Assembly: GCA_039030555.1 (NCBI GenBank)
Contig: JBCCDY010000008.1
Location: 124,001-188,000, forward strand
Origin: JBCCDY01 sp039030555
GTDB taxonomy: Bacteria > Bacteroidota > Bacteroidia > Cytophagales > Cyclobacteriaceae
Reading direction: 5' to 3'
DNA: 64,000 nt
Each line of letters opens with the position of its first letter. The stretch's first letter is position 1. A program made the position numbers and the translations under genes. Shown piece by piece: positions 23,519 through 31,577 of the stretch. The notes beneath the pieces were generated by a model. It saw only the letters and a program-made list of their open reading frames with translations, ran no database searches and was not told the DNA's origin.

Positions 23519-24991
23519 CTACTCAGAATTTAGCTCCTCAATCTTACTTTTTGAATACTCCTGATCAGGGTCAAGTTCTACTACTTTTTTGTACCACCTA
23601 ACCGCTTCTTCTTTATCGCCCAATGCCAAATATGCTTCGGCAACACTTTCGTTCCAGATCGGATTATCAGGCTCTAATTCAACTGCAAACTGAAATATAT
23701 CTAACGCTTTTTCGTGGTGTCCCCGCCAAATCAGATCATAGCCTAACCCATTCAAAAACCTGGGTTCACACCAGTAAAGACTGTCCTTCTCAGCTTCCTC
23801 GAAATAGATTTCTTTACATTTTTCTATCCCTTCGGTTAAAATATAGTCCTTCATCTTATATCCGATTGAGACTTTCCATTCTTTTTCCACTTTACCGAAA
23901 AGAAGTTTCTGCATCCAGATTTTTGAGGCATCTCCACTCCAATAAAAATCATTATTCGCCATCATAACGAAAGCTATATCCTTACCAGTAACAAATGCAA
24001 AAAAAGAAAGGTAGCCATCGTCACCCCCACTATGATTAATAATTCTGTATTCACCCACCTCCGTAATATTCCACGCCAGACCCCTTTTGAAGTCCCATTC
24101 GGGATTAACCTGGTTTGAAATCAGTAGCTCGTAGGAACGCTCGGTATAAATTCTGTTACCCTCGATTTCTCCTTTGTTCAAATTAACAGACGCCCACCGG
24201 AGCATATCTTCAACATTTGACTGTAAAGTAGAACTGGGTGCATGCCTTCGGTTATAAGGATAATGCTCTCCAACTGCAATCCTCAAAGAATCGTTGAGTA
24301 CATGAGGGCTTGTAGCCAGATGATTTGGTACTTCCGGAGTATAAAAGGTACTGTTCACCATCCCGGCGGGTTCAAAAATATTTCGCTTCATATAATCTTC
24401 GAACGTCATTCCCGATAAAGATGAGATTACACCCGCCAACAAGTCAAAAGCAGCATTGCTGTAATTAAATTGAGTTCCGGGTTCAAAATCCAGAGAAGTT
24501 TCTGCAAAACTTAAGGCATACCTTTCCGCTGCATCTTCATCATACTGCGGATTGCTCCATTCATAATCATCCACATCAGGAATACCCGAAGTATGAGTCA
24601 GGATCTGCCTGATTGTTATTTCTTCGAATTTAGGGTCAGCCATTTTGAAATATGGCAGATGCTTTATGAGCTTATCATCCAAATCAAGCTTTTCACGCTC
24701 CATTAATTGAACGATTGCTGTTGCAACAAATGGCTTTGAAACGGAAGCCATGTGAAAGATTGATTTAGTGGTAAGCGAATCCTGTGTTTCAATTGATTTT
24801 ACACCAAAACCTTTTGCAAACACCGTTTGTCCCTCTTCTACGATCCCAATCGCAAGTCCCGGAATATTCCATGATTCTTTCTGAATCTTTGCCAATGAGT
24901 CATACGTATTCCAACTGCTCGTATTGACCTCTTCTGAACGAGTGCAAGCAATGAAAATTGCAAGGGAAAGAATGATAAGGCTTGGTTTCAT
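23519..24991 (-). CDS. Beta-lactamase-like serine hydrolase lipoprotein with TPR tail
   Basis: Read from ATG 24991, the 490-residue protein begins with a lipoprotein signal (Cys16 in FIACTRS). The class C beta-lactamase/DD-peptidase-like domain spans about 30-360: MASVSKPF with catalytic S83 and K86, FNYSNAAFDLL with Y177, and NHSGGDDGY near residue 325 in place of the KTG motif. The last 100 residues are TPR-like (NPIWNESVAEAYLALGDKEEAVRWYKKVVELDP). Substrates could be D-amino-acid peptides or esters. The frame is open for 63 more codons upstream, to 25180, but that part looks non-coding and hides the lipoprotein signal. Confidence 0.83.
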   Translation of the reverse strand: MKPSLIILSLAIFIACTRSEEVNTSSWNTYDSLAKIQKESWNIPGLAIGIVEEGQTVFAKGFGVKSIETQDSLTTKSIFHMASVSKPFVATAIVQLMEREKLDLDDKLIKHLPYFKMADPKFEEITIRQILTHTSGIPDVDDYEWSNPQYDEDAAERYALSFAETSLDFEPGTQFNYSNAAFDLLAGVISSLSGMTFEDYMKRNIFEPAGMVNSTFYTPEVPNHLATSPHVLNDSLRIAVGEHYPYNRRHAPSSTLQSNVEDMLRWASVNLNKGEIEGNRIYTERSYELLISNQVNPEWDFKRGLAWNITEVGEYRIINHSGGDDGYLSFFAFVTGKDIAFVMMANNDFYWSGDASKIWMQKLLFGKVEKEWKVSIGYKMKDYILTEGIEKCKEIYFEEAEKDSLYWCEPRFLNGLGYDLIWRGHHEKALDIFQFAVELEPDNPIWNESVAEAYLALGDKEEAVRWYKKVVELDPDQEYSKSKIEELNSE

Positions 24992-25228
24992 AGCTTCATG
25001 ATAGTTATTCGAAGATAACGATTTTCGCAACTTAATGTCTCTTGATAACTGGTGAACTGCATGCTCAAAGAAGTCAATATATATCTTGATAGTCTCTCCA
25101 AACGAAAAGATGAGTGAATTAATTACACGTCGTGAGATCATATGACTGCCCAGTTGTACGAAGAGTTCAAGTGGATACATCCTTGCAACACCTGTAATGG
25201 TAAAAACGCTCTACTGATCCATGAATTC

Positions 25229-25250
25229 AAAGAATACTGTGCTATTCTTT
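25229..25250 (-). terminator. Possible terminator after the SemiSWEET gene
   Basis: AAAGAATA (25229-25236) and TATTCTTT (25243-25250) form a perfect eight-pair stem with a six-base loop 23 bases beyond the stop of the SemiSWEET gene. It is A+T-rich and lacks a strong T run on the minus strand, so it is weak. Confidence 0.35.
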
Positions 25251-25273
25251 AAATTCTATTGTATTCCGCTTCT

Positions 25274-25543
25274 CTATTTTTTTGGAAATAGTATTTCCCT
25301 GGTCTTATAAAAAAGGAGTATGAATGAAAAAGCAACCGTAAACGTATTTGCTAAAATAACCGGAAGCTCTCCGATCAGCAATCCATAAATTAACCAACAG
25401 CATGTACCAGTAAAAGTCATTAAAAACATGCCTAACGAAAGATCCCTGGTAGATCGTGTACGGACTGTGCGTATCACCTGTGGCACAAAAGCAGTAGTGG
25501 TCAAAAAGGCGGCTATCAGTCCAATGACTTGATTAAATTCCAT
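25274..25543 (-). CDS. SemiSWEET sugar transporter
   Basis: The 89-residue protein has three membrane helices and the PQ-loop motif FVPQVIRTVRTRSTRDLSLGMF (P21, Q22), followed by TGTCCWLIYGLLIGELPVILANTFTVAFSFILLFYK. This matches bacterial SemiSWEETs, which dimerise to form a facilitated sugar channel in the inner membrane. It lies 27 bases downstream of a GNAT gene on the same strand and could share its transcript. The sugar cannot be predicted. Confidence 0.88.
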   Translation of the reverse strand: MEFNQVIGLIAAFLTTTAFVPQVIRTVRTRSTRDLSLGMFLMTFTGTCCWLIYGLLIGELPVILANTFTVAFSFILLFYKTREILFPKK

Positions 25544-25570
25544 AGTTAGTATGCTTTAAATATCGATTAA

Positions 25571-26101
25571 TTAATTCGGAGCCTTATCATCCAGATGTTT
25601 AAGCATATCCAAATTATTTAAACCGTTGGAGTGAAACGCTCCAAACGTTTCAAAACCATTCTTTAAGTAATATTGAACTGCCCTCTGATTTCGTTTTTGC
25701 ACCCCTCCCCACAAAACAATTTTTCTTGCTCCTAATTTCATTAGTTCTGTTTCCACAAAATGAAATAAAGTACTCCCTATTCCTTGCGATTGAAACGCAT
25801 CAGCAACAGAAGGTGCCAGCAAATAATCTGTTTCAGTGTCTATTAAAGCAGGATATTTAAAAACCCGATCAGATTCACTTTCTGATAAACTCCTTTTTAC
25901 AACTGTATAACCTGCAATCTGATCATCTTTAGTACAAACAAAGGCTAAGTAATCCTTATAATTTTCGTTGCAGATAGAAGTGATTGTATCAAAATCAAAA
26001 GGATGTGGGGCAAAATACCCTTTCGTCTCAGGAGATAAATCTTCAAAGTATCGATGTAAAGAATTAGAGTCCTCAAGTTTAATCTTTCTGCATTGAATCA
26101 T
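25571..26101 (-). CDS. GNAT-family N-acetyltransferase
   Basis: The 176 residues show the GNAT core: AFVCTKDDQIAGYTVVKRSL (strands 2-4), then YLLAPSVADAFQSQGIGSTLFHFVETELMKLGARKIVLWGGVQKRNQRAVQYYLKNGFETFGAF, with QSQGIG as the acetyl-CoA pyrophosphate loop and NQRAVQYYLKNGF as motif B. The acceptor is unknown. It follows the DUF1801 gene by 33 bases. Confidence 0.86.
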   Translation of the reverse strand: MIQCRKIKLEDSNSLHRYFEDLSPETKGYFAPHPFDFDTITSICNENYKDYLAFVCTKDDQIAGYTVVKRSLSESESDRVFKYPALIDTETDYLLAPSVADAFQSQGIGSTLFHFVETELMKLGARKIVLWGGVQKRNQRAVQYYLKNGFETFGAFHSNGLNNLDMLKHLDDKAPN

Positions 26102-26134
26102 TTCTATTTTACTGTAATATTTATGAATGATCGT

Positions 26135-26512
26135 TTAGTTTTTCGGCTTTCTTTTGGACTCATAGGGCTTCGTTTCATCTAATAAAATCGCCTCGTGAAA
26201 AATCTCTTTGATCTCATTCAAAGGAATTTCTTTCACTGAAGAAAACTCGATACTTCTAAGCTGTTTTCGGTCTCCACTTTTTAAAAGGCCTTGGCTATTT
26301 GATAGTTCGTTCCCTCGCATAAAAGCAAGTTCTACTTTTCCATTTTTTGAAGGTTTCAAATAGCAAATCCAGCTTTTATTATAATAGCAAGGATTTTTGA
26401 ACGTGACTTTATCAATTAGGCAATATTCCCTGGTCAGCATATGATGAAAAAAGAGCATCACCTCTCTTTGCGGTTCATCAAACTCATAAATAAGGTTTTC
26501 TACTTCTGTCAT
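26135..26512 (-). CDS. DUF1801-domain protein
   Basis: A 125-residue single-domain protein with the DUF1801 pattern: a helical N-terminus (PQREVMLFFHHMLTREYCLIDKVTFKNPCYYNKSWICYLKP), beta strands with VELAFMRGNELSNSQGLLKSGDRKQLRSIEFSSV and a final helix with a basic tail. Function unknown. It lies downstream of pckG on the same strand but behind a terminator, so it probably starts a short operon with the GNAT and SemiSWEET genes. Confidence 0.75.
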   Translation of the reverse strand: MTEVENLIYEFDEPQREVMLFFHHMLTREYCLIDKVTFKNPCYYNKSWICYLKPSKNGKVELAFMRGNELSNSQGLLKSGDRKQLRSIEFSSVKEIPLNEIKEIFHEAILLDETKPYESKRKPKN

Positions 26513-26655
26513 TTCATTGATTAGTACACTTATTCCAAATTACCTATCAAAATACTCTTGGAGTGAGAACCTACAATTTTCTAAGTTCTTCCAAAACCGA
26601 TACAGTTTATTGGATTGTTATATTTCACCGAGATTACCTATTCTGAATCAAAACA

Positions 26656-26683
26656 AAAAAGCCCCTTTTTCAAGGAGCTTTTT
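26656..26683 (-). terminator. Intrinsic terminator of the PEP carboxykinase gene
   Basis: Read on the minus strand, AAAAAGCTCCTT pairs with AAGGGGCTTTTTT around a four-base loop, one wobble pair, with a T run. It lies 26 bases beyond the pckG stop codon. Confidence 0.8.
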
Positions 26684-26708
26684 CAACTATAAAACGAAAC
26701 ACTTAAAG

Positions 26709-28568
26709 CTATCTTTCAGGAGCCAGCGCCCATCTTTCAGGGGATCGCCACAAGCTGCTTAAGAGTAACTCACGCATGAAAAGGAATTCTTTTGGAAGTT
26801 TGTCGTACATTTTTTCAAACAATTCTTCGTGCATCAAAACTTCTTGTTTCCAACCTTCGCGGTCAATATTCATTAACTCATCGAATTGCTCTCTGGTAAA
26901 GTCTATGCCTTCCCAGTTGAGGTCTTCGTAGCGAGGCATATACCCGATTGGACTTTCTACCGCTCCAGTCCTACCTTTCACTCTGTTGATCACCCATTCC
27001 AGGACTCTCATATTCTCACCGAACCCAGGCCACATGAAGTTTCCTTCCGCATCTTTTCTGAACCAGTTGACCACAAAAATTCTTGGAGGATTATTAACCG
27101 CTCTACCGAACTGCAACCAGTGGTTGAAGTAGTCGGCCATGTTGTATCCACAGAATGGTAACATGGCGAAAGGGTCTCTTCTAACTTTTCCAACTTGTCC
27201 GAATGCTGCAGCGGTCATTTCAGAACCGATTGTAGAGGCAGAATAAACTCCGAAGTTCCAGTTAGCAGCCTGATAAACCAGGGGAACAGTAGTACTTCTT
27301 CTTCCACCGACTATAAATGCGCTGATCGGTACTCCTTCTGGGTTCTCCCAGTTTTCGTCAATACTTGGGCATCCGGATGCAGGGGCTGTAAACCTTGCGT
27401 TAGGGTGTGCGGCAAGCTGGCCTTCTGCACCTGTGTATCTTTCACCTTTCCAGGTAGTCATGTTAGCAGGAGCTTCTTTGCTTAAACCTTCCCACCATAC
27501 ATCTCCATCGTCGGTTATTCCAACATTGGTAAAAATGGTATTAGATTCAATGGATTTGATTGCATTTGGATTGGTTTTTTCATTGGTTCCGGGAGCTACT
27601 CCAAAATAGCCGGCTTCTGGGTTAATGGCATATAACCTACCATCTTCTCCTGGCTTGATCCAGGCGATATCATCCCCAACAGTGGTAATTTCCCATTCAC
27701 CTAGTGATTTAGGAGGGATCATCATGGCAAAATTAGTTTTACCGCAAGCACTTGGGAAAGCAGCGGCTACATATGTTTTTTCTCCTTCTGGACTTTTAGC
27801 TCCTAAAATAAGCATATGCTCAGCCAACCAGCCTTCTTCCCTAGCCATGACAGAGGCGATCCTAAGGGCAAAACATTTCTTACCTAACAAAGCATTTCCC
27901 CCATACCCGGAACCGTAAGAAACAATTGATCTTTCTTCCGGATAGTGGACAATGTATTTTGTGGTAGGGTTACATGGCCATTTAACATCTTCCTGCCCAG
28001 CTTCTAAGGGTGCTCCAACAGTGTGAAGACATTTAATGAAATCACCATCCGTACCCAGGACATCCAAAACTTTTTGTCCCATACGGGTCATGATCTTCAT
28101 ATTGACCACTACGTATTCAGAATCAGATATTTCAATACCTATGTGGGCTTTATCACTACCTACTGGCCCCATACTGAAAGGGATTACGTACATGGTACGT
28201 CCTTTCATAGAACCTTTCATAAGCGGGTTCAGGGTTTCCCTCATCTCCTTTGGATCCATCCAGTTGTTGGTTGGTCCGGCATCTTCTTTTCTTCTTGAGC
28301 AGATGAACGTTTTGTCTTCCACACGTGCTACATCACTAGGATCGGAAAAACATGCAAAGCTGTTCGGACGCTTTTCAGGATTAAGTCTTGTAAACGTACC
28401 TTTTTCGACAAGCATATCACACATGGCCTGATACTCTTCTTCAGAACCATTACACCAGTATATACTATCTGGGGTGGTCAATTCAGCGACTTCCTTTACC
28501 CAGGCTTCAAGCTCAGGGTGGTTGACTCGCGTGATTTTTTCAGTGGGACGATCTACTAATTCTTCCAT
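26709..28568 (-). CDS. pckG: Phosphoenolpyruvate carboxykinase (GTP)
   Basis: The 619-residue protein is a GTP-type PEP carboxykinase, interconverting oxaloacetate and phosphoenolpyruvate for gluconeogenesis. The kinase-1a loop FPSACGKTNFAMMIPP (about residue 270) with its active-site cysteine is diagnostic for the GTP form, as are ISAFIVGGRRSTTVPLVYQA, PFCGYNMADYFNHWLQFG and NWFRKDAEGNFMWPGFGENMRVLEW. Length matches the family (about 600-620). It has its own terminator and a 253-base upstream gap shared with a divergent SIMPL gene. Confidence 0.97.
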   Translation of the reverse strand: MEELVDRPTEKITRVNHPELEAWVKEVAELTTPDSIYWCNGSEEEYQAMCDMLVEKGTFTRLNPEKRPNSFACFSDPSDVARVEDKTFICSRRKEDAGPTNNWMDPKEMRETLNPLMKGSMKGRTMYVIPFSMGPVGSDKAHIGIEISDSEYVVVNMKIMTRMGQKVLDVLGTDGDFIKCLHTVGAPLEAGQEDVKWPCNPTTKYIVHYPEERSIVSYGSGYGGNALLGKKCFALRIASVMAREEGWLAEHMLILGAKSPEGEKTYVAAAFPSACGKTNFAMMIPPKSLGEWEITTVGDDIAWIKPGEDGRLYAINPEAGYFGVAPGTNEKTNPNAIKSIESNTIFTNVGITDDGDVWWEGLSKEAPANMTTWKGERYTGAEGQLAAHPNARFTAPASGCPSIDENWENPEGVPISAFIVGGRRSTTVPLVYQAANWNFGVYSASTIGSEMTAAAFGQVGKVRRDPFAMLPFCGYNMADYFNHWLQFGRAVNNPPRIFVVNWFRKDAEGNFMWPGFGENMRVLEWVINRVKGRTGAVESPIGYMPRYEDLNWEGIDFTREQFDELMNIDREGWKQEVLMHEELFEKMYDKLPKEFLFMRELLLSSLWRSPERWALAPER

Positions 28569-28821
28569 ATTGAATTAAAGGTTATGTATGACTCATTTTT
28601 CAAGGGTGAAGGTAGGGATAGGAACCCTGCAAAAAACCGACTTTGATCAGGCTATGGAATGATATTGAGCATATTATTTATATGGTTTTTAAAAAGCCTA
28701 AGTCAATTGAAAGGACTTCAGATAATCAGTAAAACAAAATATGGAGAGTTCAAAAACGAAATCATTTCTATACTTTAATGAACTCTAAATCTTATATTCA
28801 AAGGAAAACAAGTTTACACCC

Positions 28822-29430
28822 ATGAACACCAAAAACATACTTTCACCTGTCCTATTATTATTGCTTGCTTTTAACGCTCATAGCCAGGAAACCAACACCA
28901 TTAATGTTTCTGGAAGCATAGAATATGAGGTGAAACCAACCTACGAAGCTTCAATGGTACTAAGCCTGGTAAATGTTTATTATGATGTTGATAGCTACAG
29001 CGTGGAAGACCTTAAATCTCGTTATTTCGAGAAAATAAAAGGTGTTGGAATATCTACTCAGACTATAAAAGAAGATGCTTTGGGATACACTTTTTTAGGC
29101 TACGAAAAAGAAGGTGTTTTACTACGCTTTGAAACTACCTCCATTAAAGAGCTGGAAAAGTTTCTTACTATCCAGTCCATAGGCGTTCGTAGATATGAAA
29201 CTTTGATGAAATACGAACTGAGCAATGATGAAATGGCTGAATACGGAAAAAAAGCGTATGACGATGCTTTCAAAAAAGCAGAACTTCTAGCCGGCAAAAT
29301 TGGGAGAAAAGTAGGTAAAGCCACCTATGTGAGCGATAATAATTACCAAGAATATTCCGAGGCCTTATATTACGCAAGTAATTCCGAAAACAGGACTTAT
29401 TCGATAAGTGTCTCTTTTGAGTTGATTTGA
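28822..29430 (+). CDS. Exported SIMPL-domain (DUF541) protein
   Basis: The 202-residue protein starts with a signal peptide (ILSPVLLLLLAFNAHSQ) and then shows the SIMPL/DUF541 pattern: INVSGSIEYEVKPTYEASMVLSLVNVYYD, KGVGISTQTIKEDALGY, and LSNDEMAEYGKKAYDDAFKKAELLAGKIGRKVGKATYVSDN, the conserved helix before the last strand. Such periplasmic proteins oligomerise and some bind kinases or other partners; function here is unknown. The next gene, an AraC regulator, starts 70 bases downstream on the same strand. Confidence 0.82.
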   Translation: MNTKNILSPVLLLLLAFNAHSQETNTINVSGSIEYEVKPTYEASMVLSLVNVYYDVDSYSVEDLKSRYFEKIKGVGISTQTIKEDALGYTFLGYEKEGVLLRFETTSIKELEKFLTIQSIGVRRYETLMKYELSNDEMAEYGKKAYDDAFKKAELLAGKIGRKVGKATYVSDNNYQEYSEALYYASNSENRTYSISVSFELI

Positions 29431-29499
29431 GCACAATTTTGACATTATATTAAAATAATCTCAGCATACTAACCGTCTTATCTACATTAACAAAACATT

Positions 29500-30390
29500 G
29501 TGGAGCTTATACCGATTTTAGAGCATCCAAAAGAGGTAATGCAATTTACCAAGGCAGCTCCTACTCCTAGATTCAATGATTTTTTCATAATGAGGCACGA
29601 GGACGCTCTTCCTTCGAACCTAAAACGGACTCCTCCTCATAAAAGACAATGCTTTGATATTACAATAATTACAAATTGTGATTATGAGCGCTCCATTAAT
29701 GAAAGCACTAAAACTCATAAAGGCGATTTTATTACTTTCGTAGGTCCGTTTCAAACGCATAGTTATTCTTTACCAGAAGAAAAGCCTACGGGGTTTTCTA
29801 TCTTTTTCACTAACAGTTTTGCTTCCTTAGGTTCCAAAAACACCAATTTTTTAAGAGATTTTCCTTTTTTTGGATTCCGAAGTAACGAGGTTATCCCACT
29901 TGGATTCAGAGATAAGAATTTCATGATCTCACTTTTCGAAAAGATTCATTCAGAGTATCATAACAATAAAAAAGCTGATTTTGCACTAGTAAAAGCTTAT
30001 TTGAACGTCCTTCTCTTAGAGATCAAAAGGCTTTATTCAAAAAAACCAAAATCCAGTCAGGTATTTGGCAGGTCAAATCACCTGACTAGCGAGTTTATGA
30101 TGATGCTTGAGAGCAGTTCTACAAGATATAATAGCCTAACGGAATATGCAGATGCTTTAAATATCTCGCCAAGATATTTAAGTGAGACACTCAAAAAAAG
30201 TACTGGAAAAACAGCAAGATTTCACATTCAGCAACGCCTTATCGTTGAGGCCAAATCATTACTGACACAAACTAGTCTTTCCTCATCGGAAATAAGTTAT
30301 ATTCTTGAATTTAAGGATACTTCCCACTTTTGCAGATTTTTTAAGCAACACACAGGGAAGTCGCCTCAAATCTACCGGAATACCAAATAG
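29500..30390 (+). CDS. AraC-family transcriptional regulator (GTG start)
   Basis: The 296-residue protein has a cupin-like sensor part (about 30-160; GDFITFVGPFQTHSYSLPEEKPTGFSIFF) and a C-terminal AraC domain (about 195-296; NSLTEYADALNISPRYLSETLKKSTGKTA and SSSEISYILEFKDTSHFCRFFKQHTGKSP). The frame begins with GTG at 29500; an ATG 13 codons in (29539) is the alternative. It is followed 137 bases later by a DUF1349 gene, the same pairing as at 4.9-6.7 kb. A TGATTTGAGC at 29423-29432 resembles the putative operator there. Confidence 0.86.
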   Translation: MELIPILEHPKEVMQFTKAAPTPRFNDFFIMRHEDALPSNLKRTPPHKRQCFDITIITNCDYERSINESTKTHKGDFITFVGPFQTHSYSLPEEKPTGFSIFFTNSFASLGSKNTNFLRDFPFFGFRSNEVIPLGFRDKNFMISLFEKIHSEYHNNKKADFALVKAYLNVLLLEIKRLYSKKPKSSQVFGRSNHLTSEFMMMLESSSTRYNSLTEYADALNISPRYLSETLKKSTGKTARFHIQQRLIVEAKSLLTQTSLSSSEISYILEFKDTSHFCRFFKQHTGKSPQIYRNTK

Positions 30391-30473
30391 AAGGCCAGGT
30401 AAGATAATACCATAACTCCATACTTTTTGGCTATCAGTTAATCTCCCATAGGGTCTATTTTTATTGGTACGTG

Positions 30474-30490
30474 TGGTGACCTTTCATCAC
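30474..30490. promoter_or_regulatory. Imperfect palindrome upstream of second DUF1349 gene
   Basis: GTGGTGA (30473-30479) and TCATCAC (30484-30490) are complementary except for one base, about 40 bases upstream of the DUF1349 start. It could be an operator or a chance repeat; support is weak. Confidence 0.25.
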
Positions 30491-30527
30491 TCTCGATAAT
30501 AAGACTTTTGAATTTTAAAGATGTACT

Positions 30528-31355
30528 ATGTCAAAAAAAGTAGAGTTAACACAATCTGATCTCAAAGAGGATTCAAAGATAGAATTTACCTTTGATCGTC
30601 CATCTAGCCTTGAAGGATGGCACAAAAATGATATTAAAGGATGGCCCGATAAATGGAATCCTATAGAGTTTTCGGAAGAAGATGGGAAGCCATGTATGGT
30701 AATAAAACCAAAAGTAAGTAGCTGGTATGAAGATGTTTACGGAGGTTTGCTATCGAAGAAAGTTACAGGTGATTTTCAGGTCACAGCAAATGTTAAAGCT
30801 ACCGGAACTGACAAGAATACACCCGGTCAAAGCTTTTCCCTAGGTGGAATAATGGCAAGAAAACCTAATGATTTTGAAGCAGATACATGGAAACCAGGCA
30901 AAGAGAACTGGTTATTCATCACTACAGGCACTGCGGACAGACCTGGTGAGCAACAATTCGAAGTGAAAACCACATACCAAAGCATGTCGACATTGCGTAC
31001 ATACCCTGCAAAAACTAAATGGGTACAATTGAGGATGGTTAGACTAAGAGAGTTATTTACTATGCTTTATAAATATGAAGGGGAAGAATGGCAATACCTG
31101 GATCAATGGGTGAGGCCCGATATGCCTGAAACCCTGGAAGTAGGAATAATCGCTTATACAGATTGGGATAATGCTGCCCCTCTGTATCCAGATTTTAAAA
31201 CAATAAATTCTAAAGGAATATCAAATGGTAAAGAGGACCTGATTCTTAAAGTGGAGAAAATTGCCTTCGAATATCCAAAAGCTGAAAGGTTTGGAAACCA
31301 GCTCACAGATTTTGCCTCTACAGGAAAAGAAAAACTTGAATCTTTTATGGTTTAG
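30528..31355 (+). CDS. Cytoplasmic DUF1349 protein, paralogue of 5890-6723
   Basis: The 275 residues align along their length with the secreted DUF1349 protein at 5890: SSWYEDVYGG versus SGWFEDNFAG, KENWLFITTGTADRPGEQQFEVKTTYQSMSTLRTYPAKTKWVQL versus the equivalent stretch, and RPDMPETLEVGIIAYTDW versus RPDLPETLQLGVTAYADW. Unlike that protein it has no signal peptide and starts with a charged N-terminus, so it should stay in the cytoplasm. It follows an AraC gene. The role is unknown; a sugar-binding fold is expected. Confidence 0.8.
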   Translation: MSKKVELTQSDLKEDSKIEFTFDRPSSLEGWHKNDIKGWPDKWNPIEFSEEDGKPCMVIKPKVSSWYEDVYGGLLSKKVTGDFQVTANVKATGTDKNTPGQSFSLGGIMARKPNDFEADTWKPGKENWLFITTGTADRPGEQQFEVKTTYQSMSTLRTYPAKTKWVQLRMVRLRELFTMLYKYEGEEWQYLDQWVRPDMPETLEVGIIAYTDWDNAAPLYPDFKTINSKGISNGKEDLILKVEKIAFEYPKAERFGNQLTDFASTGKEKLESFMV

Positions 31356-31396
31356 CAAAATCAAGGAAGAAACAATTGTTTAAGAATTCTCGAAAG

Positions 31397-31429
31397 AAAA
31401 AAGCCAAGCATATAAATACTTGGCTTTTT
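31397..31429. terminator. Bidirectional terminator between DUF1349 gene and tRNA-Ser
   Basis: AAAAAGCCAAG (31398-31408) and CTTGGCTTTTT (31419-31429) form a perfect 11-pair stem with a ten-base loop and T runs on both strands. It ends the DUF1349 transcript from the left and the tRNA transcript from the right. Confidence 0.88.
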
Positions 31430-31434
31430 CTATG

Positions 31435-31519
31435 CAGAGGAGGAGGGATTCGAACCCCCGGTACCTCGCGGTACAATGGTTTTCAAGACCACCGCATTCG
31501 ACCACTCTGCCACTCCTCT
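31435..31519 (-). tRNA. tRNA-Ser(UGA)
   Basis: The minus strand folds as an 85-nucleotide class II tRNA. The acceptor stem AGAGGAG pairs fully with CTCCTCT, the discriminator base is G as in serine tRNAs, the D arm follows TGGCAGAGTGGTCGA, and the anticodon loop CTTGAAA carries UGA. A long variable arm (GTACCGCGAGGTAC region) precedes the GGTTCGAATC T-loop. CCA is not encoded. A canonical Bacteroidota promoter lies upstream. Confidence 0.97.
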
Positions 31520-31544
31520 GTATTGTGATCTAAATTTCGGACTG

Positions 31545-31575
31545 CAAAGATAATTTTCTCTTCGGTTTTACCAAA
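31545..31575 (-). promoter_or_regulatory. Bacteroidota-type promoter of tRNA-Ser
   Basis: On the minus strand TTTG (31575-31572) is followed after exactly 19 bases by TATCTTTG (31552-31545), a perfect match to the -33/-7 consensus of the Bacteroidota primary sigma factor. The start point should be about 20 bases upstream of the tRNA. The -33 box abuts the stop codon of the DUF4153 gene. Confidence 0.8.
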
Positions 31576-31577
31576 AA

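Noticed and set aside
24992..25180. 63-codon N-terminal extension of the beta-lactamase-like protein
   Set aside because: The ATG at 24991 begins a good lipoprotein signal; the extension has no such signal and would bury it inside the protein.
28036..28431. 131-codon open frame opposite to pckG
   Set aside because: It is antisense to a highly conserved enzyme and has no recognisable features.
31435..31519. tRNA-Ser as a possible integration site of a mobile element
   Set aside because: No integrase gene, direct repeat of the tRNA end or foreign gene block adjoins it; the flanks are a terminator and an ordinary operon.
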